A stretch of 64,000 nucleotides of DNA, taken from the NCBI RefSeq assembly GCF_021347895.1, contig NC_067122.1, positions 32,587,215-32,651,214 on the forward strand, given 5' to 3'. Within the stretch, counting starts at the first letter, position 1. Every line of letters begins with the position of its first letter. This document shows, in pieces, positions 23,664 to 33,242 of the stretch. The DNA comes from Acanthochromis polyacanthus. Taxonomy: Eukaryota; Chordata; Actinopteri; Pomacentridae. The notes under the pieces are model-generated. The model saw only the letters and a list, made by a program, of their open reading frames with translations, had not been told where the DNA came from and did no database searches. The position numbers were made by a program, and so were the translations under genes.

Positions 23664-24069
23664 CAGTGCCTTGTGAAAGTATTCGGCCCCCTTGAACTTT
23701 TCAACCTTTTGCCACATTTCAGGCTTCAAACATAAAGATATACAATTTTAATTTTTTGTCAAGAATCAACAACAATTGGGACACAATCGTGAAGTGGAAC
23801 GAAATTTATTGGACATTTTATACTTTTTTAACAAATAAAAAACTGAAAAGTGGGGTGTGCAATATTATTCGGCCCCTTTACTTTCAGTGCAGCAAACTCA
23901 CTCCAGAAGTTCAGTGAGGATCTCTGAATGATCCAATGTTGTCCTAAATGACTGATGATGATAAATAGAATCCACCTGTGTGTAATCAAGTCTCCGTATA
24001 AATGCACCTGCTCTGTGATAGTCTCAGGGTTCTGTTTAAAGTGCAGAGAGCATCATGAAGACCAAGGAA

Positions 24070-24314
24070 TGGTAAATTGCCAGTATTTATGTAGCGCTTG
24101 ACTATACCTGCAAGGTACCCAAAGCGCTTTACAGAATACGTCACATTCACCCATTCACACACTGATGGCGGAAGCTGCCACGCAAGGCACTAACCACAAC
24201 CCCATCAGGAGCAATTAGGGGTTAGGTGTCGACATGAGCACAACGGGCTGAGGATCGAACCGGGAACCCTCCGGTTACAAGACGGCCACTCTACCCACTG
24301 AGCTATGCCGCCCC
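24070..24314 (-). mobile_element. tRNA-derived SINE (family 2) inserted in Tc1
   Basis: On the minus strand the head reads GGGGCGGCATAGCTCAGTGG, with box B GGTTCGATCC, and the element ends in ACTGGCAATTTACC. It interrupts the transposase gene just after its probable start codon (ATG at 24055). The flanks AAGGAA (24064-24069) and TTGGAA (24315-24320) may be a diverged target duplication. The uninterrupted Tc1 sequence would run from CCAAGGAA straight into CACACC. Confidence 0.92.
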
Positions 24315-24345
24315 TTGGAACACACCGGGCAGGTCCGAGATACTG

Positions 24346-25248
24346 TTGTGGAGAAGTTTAAAGCCGGATTTGGATAAAAAAAAGATTTCCCAAGTTTTAA
24401 ACATCTCAAGGAGCACTGTGCAAGCAATCATACTGAAATGGAAGGAGTATCAGACCACTGCAAATCTACCAAGACCCGGCCGTCCCTCTAAACTTTCACC
24501 TGGAACAAGGAGAAGACTGATCAGAGATGCAGCCAAGAGGCCCATGATCACTCTGGATGAACTGCAGAGATCTACAGCTGAGGTGGGAGAGTCTGTCCAT
24601 AGGACAACAATCAGTGGTACACTGCACAAATCTGGCCTTTATGGAAGAGTGGCAAGAAGAAAGCCATTTCTCAAAGATATCCATAAAAAGTCTGGTTTGA
24701 AGTTTGCCACAAGCCACCTGGGAGACACACCAAACATGTGGAAGAAGGTGCTCTGGTCAGATGAAACCAAAATCCAACTTTTTGGCCACAATGCAAAACG
24801 ATATGTTTGGCGTAAAAGCAACACAGCTCATCACCCTGAACACACCATCCCCACTGTCAAACATGGTGGTGGCAGCCTCATGGTTTGGGCCTGCTTTTCT
24901 TCAGCAGGGACAGGGAAGATGGTTAAAATTGATGGGAAGATGAATGGAGCCAAATACAGGAGCATTCTGGAAGAAAACCTGTTGGAGTCTGCAAAAGACC
25001 TGAGACTGGGGCGGAGATTTATCTTCCAACAGGACAATGATCCAAAACATAAAGCCAAATCTACAATGGAATGGTTCACAAATAAACATATCCAGGTGTT
25101 AGAATGGCCAAGTCAAAGTCCAGACCTGAATCCAATCGAGAATCTGTGGGCAGAGCTGAAGACTGCTGTTCACAAACGCTCTCCATCCAACCTCACTGAG
25201 CTCGAGCTGTTTTGCAAGGAAGAATGGGCAAGAATTTCAGTCTCTTGA
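24346..25248 (+). pseudogene. Tc1-like transposase, DD34E, inactivated
   Basis: The 300-residue open frame covers most of a Tc1 transposase. It has a helix-turn-helix region (KKISQVLNISRSTVQAII), a GRPSKLS hook, the RRKPFL segment, then the catalytic domain with Asp139 (LWSDE), Asp230 (QQDND) and Glu265 (NPIEN). There are exactly 34 residues between the last two, so the catalytic triad is intact. It is nevertheless dead in three ways. The true N-terminus (ATG at 24055) is cut off by the SINE, an extra A in the run near 24378 shifts the frame, and a TGA at 25246 replaces what is probably an Arg codon, removing about 25-30 C-terminal residues. The ATG at 24346 lies in the shifted frame and is not the original start. 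Confidence 0.93.
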
Positions 25249-25547
25249 TGTGCAAAACTGATAGAGACATACCCCAAGTGACTTGCAGCTGTAATTGCAG
25301 CAAAAGGTGGCGCTACAAAGTATTAATGCAAGGGGGCCGAATCATATTGCACGCCCCACTTTTCAGGTTTTTATTTGTTAAAAAAGTATAAAATATCCAA
25401 TAAGTTTCGTTCCATTTCGCGATTGTGTCCCACTTGTTGTTGATTCTTGACAAAAATGTAAAATTTTATATCTTTATGTTTGAAGCCTGAAATGTGGCGA
25501 AAGGTTGAAAAGTTCAAGGGGGCCGAATACTTTCACAAGGCACTGTA

Positions 25548-25906
25548 TATACACACACATATATAGTGACAATTTACATTAGGAGATATGGAAATCAGTC
25601 AGCTTGCTGTAATATACTGAGAGGTACTAGTAATCACTATTCATTTGTCGGTTTTGAATTTTTATTTATTTGCCTTTCTTTGATATCACTACTGGATGTA
25701 AGGAAATGCAAGGAGCAAGAGGGAGATATGAGATACCACAGAAGTCCCCCTCCAAGGAACCAAACTGTGGAAGCTTGGCTGCCAGGAAGCCTCGTGGAAT
25801 GTGACAAAAGAGGAATGTAAAATGATGCCCCTTAATTTGTCCTTTGATGCTGTCAGCACAGTTACTCATGAACTGATTGTCACAAACGTTCATGGTTTGC
25901 AGGTTA
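25548..25906. other. Stretch without recognised gene
   Basis: A short CA run follows the Tc1 element. Nothing else is recognised. Confidence 0.35.
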
Positions 25907-26754
25907 TGTTACGAATTTCAAAAGGAGCTCAGGCGCAGGAAATGAAGTGCAGACACTCAGGCATGGTTTATTACAGCTAGTAGGAAAAGGACTACAATTT
26001 ACACTGGAAAACTACAACCGGAAACGCTTAAGGAAAAACGAGTTCTACTGCTACTCGTGGTAAGAAGGACAACTGACTCACGGAGGGTACAACCCAGGCA
26101 AGAACAGTATTGACCAAGAATTTACTAACAAAAATACTATAACTAAAGGCGAAGCACAAAGAGGCGGAAACTACTCTAAACAGATTGAAACCAGACCGAA
26201 GCACTCTATGGCTGTAACTATAAACGATGAAACGAGGCACGCTAGAAAAACTAAGAACTCTGACGCTGTAAGATAAACACGAAAATTTAAGAAACGGATG
26301 CTCAGACTGGGCTCTGGCTTAGCAAGTAAAGATTCCAGGGGACGTGACAGCGGCAGGTCAGTAAAGGAGGTACGCCAGACGGTGGAGGGCGTCTTTGGTG
26401 AATAAGTCCATAGTGATGAAGAGGCCAGGTGGAACAAAAGGGAGCAGGGGAATCCAAAACCTGAAGCAGAGGAGGACAGTCAGAGTTTCTAAGGCTGAAT
26501 TGTACTCAGGAACAAGGCTGGAGAACACAAGTGATGGTTACTAGTCGTGTGACGATCCAGCACTGAGAGATGAGTGTCACCTGGTTATATTATGATGGAG
26601 AGAGGCTTGATTGGGGCGTGTTTCCACCTGCTCCTGATGATCGCGATGAGGAATGCCTGCCGCTGCAATAATCCCCTGGAGAAACCTAGAGAGGGAGAGA
26701 AAGGGCAAAATGAGGGAGAGAGAGAGGGCACTAACCAGAGCTGGCAGCCTGACA
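25907..26754 (-). mobile_element. Solo LTR, minus orientation
   Basis: Read on the minus strand, the unit starts TGTCAGGCTGCC and ends ATTCGTAACA, with a polyadenylation signal AATAAA (25972-25967) near the 3' end. The flanks are GGTTA (25902-25906) and GGTCA (26755-26759), a 5-bp duplication with one mismatch. It has the same TGTCA...CGTAACA ends as the LTR at 21208 but a different body, so a related Ty3/gypsy-type family is likely. No internal sequence accompanies it. The minus-strand open frames inside it have no coding motifs. Confidence 0.8.
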
Positions 26755-26759
26755 GGTCA

Positions 26760-27547
26760 TGAATTCTGCTATACCACTTTATCATGTCAGATTACAATTC
26801 AAGAAGTGATAGGTGGAGCATTAATAATTTTCAGTTCAGTGGGATTGGCATGGTGGGATAGCATTGGAAATCTACGCTGTGGTTGGCCTTGTGAGTGAAG
26901 ATGAGAGGAAAAAGGCCACATATTTCTCTAACTGAAGGGTTAAGAAGCAGAGTGGTTTAACCCATTTGTTTTGTTTTGTTTTTGTTTTTTTTTTAGAAAA
27001 ATGGGTTTAAAGTTCTGTTTTCAACAATGGTCTAATATTCAAAGCAGCATTTTAATGCTGTACTTGGGTTGTGGGTTAGACTACTTTGCCGGTAAAATCT
27101 AGACCATAAAATATTACAGAAATTATGTAAAACTCAGTTTGGATTTTTTGTGAGTCGGACCACTCTGCTTCTAACCCCCTCAACTCTGTTTTCATTTTAT
27201 TCAACTATTAATGGCACTTTTCATGTGAAGGACCCAGTGCGATGCTATAAATGTCTCCCAGGAGAGACTGTCTAAAAATATACGCCAATATCCCTGTACT
27301 TAAAAGATTCACCTTCTATGATGGCTGACTTTTCCATCCAATTGCCATCCATTTTAATTGCCCCCGGTTACAAATAAAGTTTTCTGAATCTGTACCTCTC
27401 ATGTGGCTGCTTGAAACAACTGTAAACACGTTGTCTGACCATGTCAGAGATCAAATGTCTTTAGAACTAGTTTTGAGAGATCATAATCCGGCCCCTTACT
27501 GCTTGCTCATGACCTCAAAAACAATATGTAGAGTAACAGGTGATCGA
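26760..27547. other. Stretch without recognised gene
   Basis: Contains T-rich runs near 26970. No gene or repeat is recognised. Confidence 0.3.
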
Positions 27548-28519
27548 CAGTGGGTACAGAAAGTATTCAGATCCCTTGAAATTTTTCACTCGCTGTGTCA
27601 TTGCAGCCATTTGCCAAAATCAAAAAAGTTCATTTTATTTCTCATTATTGTACACTCAGCACCCCATCTTGACAGAAAAAACAGAAATGTAGAATTTTTT
27701 GCAAATTTATTAAAAAAGAAAAACTGAAATATCACATGGTCAGAAGTATTCAGATCCTTTGCAGCAACATTCATATTCCCATTACGCTTCAGTTTCCCGC
27801 GGGCGGGACATTCTCAGATCTGCATAAGCATTTTTCAAAACTGACCGAAGCTGCAAACTAGATGATAGAAACGCTATACAACCATGGAAAGCTTAGATTC
27901 TCATGAATCCGCCGGTATAAACCACTTTCAGATATGATTACCACAGCGGGTAATATAAACACATTTGTCCAACAAACAACAAACCACGTAAATATGCACA
28001 ACTCACCTTTGAAGGCTCATAAATGCTCATAACTGGTCAGAGATGAAAATATTCCACAAAAAAACTGCCATAATCCAAGCTAGGCATCCAGACAAAACAA
28101 GCCTGTATAATATTTTGTCCAAAACGTCTTGAAATCAGTAAATAATCCACACATAGCTCAGCTTTGTACGCACGCACGTCGCAATGCGCGTTCCGTACTC
28201 CCTGCATTTCTTTTCATATCTTTATGTAAGTTTTTATACAAACGTTTTTTTAGCGAACTACATCTCTCAAAATGGCTGCTGAACTCTAACCTTTTGATTG
28301 ACACCTCATTTCAACCAATCAAGTAACCCTGGGTGGCCTTCCAGAGCGAAACAGCCAACCGTGATGACAGTGACAGAAGTGGACCCGACCTCATTTCCTG
28401 ACAAACTCTGAGCAAATCACATCGGAGGAAACTTTTGACTGACAGGTCTTGTAGCCAATGAGCCTGCTGAATAGCAGGCTATTTACCTTATTCAGCTCCG
28501 CCCATTTTCCAACGGGCGG

Positions 28520-28557
28520 GACTTCCTGTTTTGAGTAGCACTTCCGGTAACTCGGTT
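28520..28557 (+). promoter_or_regulatory. Putative promoter of the SWIM exon
   Basis: An ETS-type site ACTTCCGG (28540-28547) lies 10 bp before the ATG, with ACTTCCTG at 28521 and GC-box-like GGGCGGG just upstream. CCAAT-type sequence (AGCCAATGAG near 28454) lies further up. This is the make-up of a TATA-less housekeeping-type promoter. Function is inferred from motifs only. Confidence 0.45.
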
Positions 28558-29562
28558 ATGGCGGTGTTTACAACTGAGAAAGTGATGTGGGAAGAAACGA
28601 AAACCTCTTTAAAAAACAGAAATGGATCAAGTCTGCCTCATCCGCGACTTATTACAGAGTGGGAGGATGACATGAAAAAGTGGCCACAAGTCATGTATGG
28701 CGATATTTTTAACTATTTCGTGTTGTCTCTTGGCGTTGATCGCTCGGCTATGAGGAATTATAAGAGCACTGAAGCCTATCAATATTTGCACAGTGGTAAA
28801 GTCGGCGCTGTTCTGTTACATCAAGAACGGGAATATACGTTTCTTAAAGCTAATGTCAGCCCGAGTCAGGCTAGTACCTCCTCCAACCCGGTCTCACGGG
28901 GATTCGTGAAACTGTCACGTAAGTTTTAGTTTCGGTTTCGTGCACACCAACACGATTTCGTCATGTTTTTCGTGCCGCTCACCACGAAATGTTTTTCGCT
29001 GTGGTAATCACATCTGAAAGTGGTTTATACCGGCGGATTCATGACGATCTAAGCTGTCCATCGGCGTATACTGCTTGTGTGATCGCGTTTGCGGCCGCCG
29101 GCCGCCGGACATTCTTGAAATTCCTATGCAAATTGGTAAGTGTACCACCGGCTTATGGTTAGGTTATGGTTAGGTTATGGTTAGGATTATGGTTAGGGTT
29201 ATGTTTAGGGACGATGTCATGCAAAATATAGCGTTGGATTCGCCGCGGTTTTACATTAAAAATATAATATACACATTCTTTTGAAATACGTTCTGAGTGG
29301 CACGAAAAGTCCGCCGTTTAAAATACATTGGTGCGCATTTCGTGGTGAGCGGCACGAAAAACATGACGAAATCGTGTTGGTGCGCACGAAGCCGAAACAA
29401 AAATTTACGTGACAGTTTCACGAATGCTCGTGAGATCGGGCTGCCTCCTCACACATGGCGTGGGTGTTGGTGACAGCTGATGGAGTGGTGGAGACCACGG
29501 GATGCTCCTGTATCGCTGGGTTGGGACGGTCCTGCAGTCACGCTGCTGCGATATTATGGAAG
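28558..29562 (+). pseudogene. SWIM zinc-finger protein, first exon, split by a MITE
   Basis: The frame opens at ATG 28558 (MAVFTTEKVMWEETK) and stays open to the MITE at 28884. It resumes at 29451 and reads a CxC...CxH SWIM-type zinc finger: two Cys in GCSCIAG, then Cys and His in RSCSHAAA. It then reaches a splice donor, AAG followed by GTATGT, at 29563. Joining 28883 to 29451 keeps the reading frame, so the gene was intact when the MITE landed. As I recall, fish proteins with this arrangement usually continue into a YqaJ-type nuclease domain, which is not present here. It lies in a composite transposon, so it is probably a transposon-borne gene, not a host gene. No downstream acceptor or exon was found. 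Confidence 0.7.
28884..29443. mobile_element. 560-bp MITE, probably hAT-type
   Basis: The inverted arms of about 105 bp (28884-28990 and 29335-29443) share CGTGAAACTGTCACGTAA, CGATTTCGTCATGTTTTTCG and TGCCGCTCACCACGAAATG. CCTCCTC directly repeats at 28877-28883 and 29444-29450. Adding one base gives an 8-bp duplication with one mismatch, as expected for hAT. The interior holds a run of TTATGGTTAGG units (29153-29212) and a segment at about 28995-29150 homologous, in reverse, to the surrounding composite element and to the MITE at 42241. It encodes nothing. Confidence 0.88.
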
Positions 29563-29875
29563 GTATGTTGATTTGAATAAAACTTTATTTGATTCATGTA
29601 TATACGATGTGGTTGTGCAAACGTAGGTTGTTATTGTCATTTCTGAAACAGCTCCTGCGGTTTACTGTGTTATTAGCCCTGTCACAAGCTAATGCTAATT
29701 CTCTGGAGCAACAAAAAACAGATTCTGACCAAACCGCAGTCATAACAACGTTTCAAAATAGCAGAGAGTATCTTTTTACCTCACTGATGGCATAGCAAGG
29801 TCTTTAGTGGAAACTGAACTTTGGTAGAATCGCTGTAGCTGCGCTGACAGTGACCGATGCAAGCTGTGTGTTTAC

Positions 29876-30004
29876 ATAGCCATGAGCTGGTCCGCAGCAT
29901 TCAGATCTAACCTTTCCGTGCTCGAAACAATTCTGAGAGAGAGAAAGCTTCATCGTTCCCCAGTTGTTGTGGCACCCACGGACAGCGCAATTGATGCCAA
30001 ACAT
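29876..30004 (-). CDS. THAP-like zinc-finger N-terminus, first exon
   Basis: From ATG at 30004 the minus strand reads MFGINCAVRGCHNNWG and then a segment with C..H and paired Cys, ending at a GTAAAC splice donor (29875-29871). The spacing C-x4-C-HN at the start is that of THAP (C2CH) DNA-binding domains, which begin M....C....C.N. The rest of the domain (the P, W and F positions and the last C..H) would lie in a missing exon. It faces the SWIM exon in the same element. In THAP-carrying transposons this domain sits at the N-terminus of the transposase, so this may be the start of the element's own transposase. Only one short exon supports this. Confidence 0.4.
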
Positions 30005-30085
30005 GTTAAAATCGCTTAAAAGAACAGTTAAAAGTAGCTACAGTAGCGAGAGGACTCGATGTTGTTGTAGTGCGAAGACGGTCAA

Positions 30086-30110
30086 CCGGAAGTCAATCTC
30101 AAAAATGGCG
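30086..30110 (-). promoter_or_regulatory. Putative promoter of the THAP-like exon
   Basis: ACTTCCGG (read on minus, 30093-30086) and a YY1-type AAAATGGCG (plus strand, 30102-30110) lie about 80-105 bp upstream of the THAP-like start codon. The composition mirrors the promoter in front of the SWIM exon at the other end of the element. Confidence 0.4.
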
Positions 30111-30971
30111 CCGCCCTGCCTCACTTCCTGAATAAGGTGAATATAAAAAAAAAAAACAGGCTCTTTTAGCAGAGCATTGTGAAATTTCACACCTCTGCCC
30201 CCCTCCCCTGCTCCCCAGCTGTGTGTCTCTGTGTGTCTGTCTGTGATCCACACTGAAGCTGTATTTGAGTGTTTTTTTGAGTTCTTTATGACTTTTTGGA
30301 GTGAAAATAATGTCCAAATGAACTGAAAAATGGAAATACACCATTGTGCCCAGGGTGTGCAGAGGGTGTACAGAGGGTGTCCAAAATTGACAGCGCATGG
30401 CCATAGCTCTACAAATACATGTGTGAAACACTCATTTCTTGTAGTATTGCTATGAAATTTTTACCTGAACTAGGTAAGACCCCAGGCTATTGCCCTTTTG
30501 TGTTTTCAAGCTCTCACAGTGCTGCCACACTTATTTTCAGGTGTTTTTAGGGAAAAAATTTAGGCGAAAAAAAAAATCATCCTAATTCAGTGTGTTCCAA
30601 CATAAAATACTCTGTGCCAGTAGCACCTAGAGTAATGCTGACTGCACTGGGTGAAAATTCAGATCGTCAGCTTTCAAATGAGACCAGAACCATGCATGTA
30701 CAAACAGTTCAAGAACAGCATTCAATTTACGTTGCGTACATCTTCAGTAGAAATTTCAGGCAAAAATTGACTGAAGCTTATATTTAACTCACATGCTGTC
30801 TATTTCTTCTGATCCTCCTCGAGATGGTTCTGCTTCTTTATTGGAGTCCAGCTGTGTTTAATTAAATTGATTGGACTTGATTAGGAAAGGCACACACCTG
30901 TCTGTATAAGACCTTACAGCTCACAGTGCATGTCAGAGCAAATGAGAATCATGACGTTTCCGTACCCACTG

Positions 30972-31337
30972 TATGCCATTCTCTCAGTTAAAAATAAAAT
31001 TATATTTCCCACATCTATGTCCAGTCCGCTTCACATACATTGCATCACCCACTTGTATTTCCTCATACAGCCATAACTGAATACATCTGTACCAAATGCA
31101 TATTGTCATGTCTACAAAAGATGTCTTTCATGTAAAAAATAATCAGGAATCTGTAATTTGGGTTTTTCACTTTGCAGTTTAATTCCTGACTGCTTCACTT
31201 GTTAGGACTGCCACATGAAAAAGAACAGAGAGGTGTGAATCCTGGTTTTTCTGTTTGCTTTTCACTGCAGATCATAGACTAACTAAAGGGGATCAAATGA
31301 GAACAGTAGGTGTGTTTAGTGTGTCTGAAGCAGGGCT
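30972..31337. other. Stretch without recognised gene
   Basis: Nothing recognisable between the Tc1 end and the MITE at 31338. Confidence 0.4.
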
Positions 31338-31815
31338 ATCCCAGATAGCAAACTATGGGTGAATCAATGTTGAATCTATGTTGAGACCTAACGTCGAAAT
31401 TATACAGAAAGTGCAAGGTTGATAAAATGTTGAGTCAACGTTTGCTTACATAGATTACATGTTTGCAAACATAGATTCAACATTAATTAAACATTGACCT
31501 GTCAAACATTTTAATTCAACCAAAATACAACGTAGATTCAATGGTATCTTTTAAACACAAACTTCAATGTTGACAAAATGTTGTTGAATCAACGTTGATC
31601 CAACCATCAGTCTTCAACCGTAACCACAATTCAACCTTCTTAACCCTAATTCAACATTGATTTAACATCTTTTGCTATCTGGGTAAAGTGTGATTTATGG
31701 TTGAAAAGCAAACGTTGACTCAACATTTTATCAACCTTGCACTTTCTGTATAATTTCGACGTTAGGTCTCAACATAGATTCAACATCGATTCACCCATAG
31801 TTTGCTATCTGGGAT
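31338..31815. mobile_element. 478-bp MITE with 110-bp terminal inverted repeats
   Basis: The left arm 31338-31447 (ATCCCAGATAGCAAACTATG and on) is the near-perfect inverted complement of the right arm 31706-31815. The interior is full of short GTTGAATCAACATT-like palindromic words. A further copy of the terminal motif, GCTATCTGGG, lies inside at 31674-31683, so one end may have been duplicated or a shorter version nested. No target duplication is clear beyond a possible AT. The superfamily is not assigned. Confidence 0.88.
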
Positions 31816-32459
31816 GTGTGGGAAATAAGGAGCCTCACAGTCAGAATCCTTGATGTTAATGGCTTAAAACCAGCATGGCTTTCACAGCACACTCACCTGC
31901 TGAACCAGTAATGAAAACTCTGGCTTTTGTTTGCACATGTGGAAAAACAATTGCAAGGAAGCAGAAAGTTCAACACAGCAAGTAAAAGTGAGAGTGGTGG
32001 GATGAACGAGAGAAGCACAAAGAGTTACAGACTATGCTCTGGAGTTGAGAGAGTTTGACAGATAAATAGTTAAATAGTGAACAGAACAAGGTTAGAGAAG
32101 GCTGAGGATTGTGATAGGCATGTCAGTCACTTGAGAAACAATCGATTGACGGATGAAATGAAACTGGTTTGTCTCCCTCCCTGTTTCCAACTTAGCAGTC
32201 TCCCTACTATTGACAGTTCGATAAAAAAAGACATTAGCAGAGAGATGAGGGATGAATAATCTGTACTGTAGAGGAAGGCAGACAGTGACAATGTGTGTTG
32301 GGGAGTTGAAGAAAGACTGAGTTTCAGAGTGTGCTCCCATTAGTAGGTAGATGGGGCTTGGCAGAGGTGACAGGTGTGACAACTGGATGCAGGGTTATTT
32401 GGGCTGGCACACAATAGCAAGCACAGAAACACTCGCACATGCACGTACTATGTTTTTCT
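31816..32459. other. Stretch without recognised gene
   Basis: Nothing recognisable. Open frames here show no domain. Confidence 0.3.
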
Positions 32460-32705
32460 ATCATTGTGGGGACATAGCATTGACTCCCATTCATATCTAA
32501 CCCCTAACCCTAACTCAGACCAAAACAATGTCTAACCCTAAAGAAACGTTTTTGCACTTTTACTTTTTTCAGTAACAACAACATGACCAAGAAAACACTG
32601 TTTAAACTTGTGGGGACTCAAATGAGGTCCCCACAAGTGACATAGTTTTCGGTTTTCCTACAGTTGTGGGGACATTTGGTCCCCACAAGTGTAGCCAGCA
32701 CCTGA
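32460..32705. repeat. Interspersed repeat with telomere-like and GTGGGGAC motifs
   Basis: The unit opens CATTGTGGGGACATAGCATT and continues with CTAACCCCTAACCCTAACTC. It closes with several GTGGGGAC or GTCCCCAC words, including two facing pairs (CTTGTGGGGAC at 32607, GTCCCCACAAG at 32627 and 32681). I recognise this as a family common in fish genomes but cannot name it. Confidence 0.6.
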
Positions 32706-33242
32706 CTACACACACACACAGAGAGAGAGATACACATGCAATGTTTCTGTCCAGACCAATTTGAAATTGCAAATTCTGTTTTTTACTGGCCAAGTATCCA
32801 TTGGCAAAGCCATCAAGTGTTTGAGGAATATTTCATTTGTCTGATGATTTCAGGCAGATCTGGGTCAATTACACAAGATAGAGAGACAGAGCGGGCAGGA
32901 GGGATTTACAGTCAACCACCAGGGAACTATGAAGGGCACTGTGTGCTGAAAATGACAGAAACTACATGAATATGTCCAGGTTGCAGTCAGACCTGACTTT
33001 TGTTTCCAGCATGGTTAAAAGCCAATTGACCTGTATTCAGTCAAAAATGGGTCATTTCCCAATCGACCAAAGGTATTCAGCAATTTCTCATAATATTTTC
33101 TCATTCCTTGGCTTTTTAGGTCACCATACCACTACTGGGATAGACATTGTTATCAATAAAGCATGAGCAATAAGAAAGGTGTTACTATATAATGACCACT
33201 AATTCTGCAATCCCAATCAGTTCTCCTGAGTGTGCTACACAG
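32706..33242. other. Stretch without recognised gene
   Basis: A short CA/GA tract follows the repeat. Nothing else is recognised. Confidence 0.3.

Larger units (their letters stand above)
23664..25545 (+). mobile_element. Tc1-like transposon, nearly complete, with nested SINE
   Basis: The element is flanked by TA on both sides (23662-23663 and 25546-25547). Its ends, CAGTGCCTTGTGAAAG and CTTTCACAAGGCACTG, are exact inverted complements. They belong to terminal inverted repeats of about 214 bp (23664-23877 and 25332-25545), each with GGCCCC-type blocks at both outer and inner positions, the IR-DR arrangement. Between the repeats lie a leader and one transposase gene. Total length is 1,882 bp, of which about 250 bp is an inserted SINE. 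Confidence 0.96.
27779..30787. mobile_element. 3-kb composite element carrying SWIM and THAP-like exons
   Basis: The ends are roughly inverted: CCCATTACGCTTCAGT on the left and ACTGAAGCTTA on the right. The surrounding Tc1 leader is continuous if a 2-3 bp AT or TAT duplication is allowed. The MITE at 42241-42772 has the same terminal motif with TTAA flanks, and shares about 400 bp of interior with 27850-28260 (for example TCATGAATCCGCCGGTATAA). Inside are a plus-strand SWIM zinc-finger exon (28558-29562) and a minus-strand THAP-like exon (29876-30004), facing each other, each with a splice donor but no downstream exon. I infer an internally deleted copy of a larger two-gene DNA transposon. 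THAP transposases with TTAA targets are known for Kolobok, and a SWIM/YqaJ-type partner gene is, as I recall, associated with ISL2EU. I cannot decide between them. Confidence 0.65.
27548..30971 (+). mobile_element. Internally deleted Tc1-like element split by a 3-kb insertion
   Basis: The left piece (27548-27778) starts CAGTGGGTACAGAAAGTATT and continues as a Tc1 terminal repeat and leader. The right piece (30788-30971) resumes the same leader (CTGTCTATTTCTTCTGATCC), runs to GAGAATCATGA near the normal transposase start, then jumps to CGTACCCACTG followed by TA. So the coding region and most of the right repeat were deleted, making a short non-autonomous copy. A separate element then inserted into the leader. 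The left TA target has decayed to GA. Confidence 0.85.
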
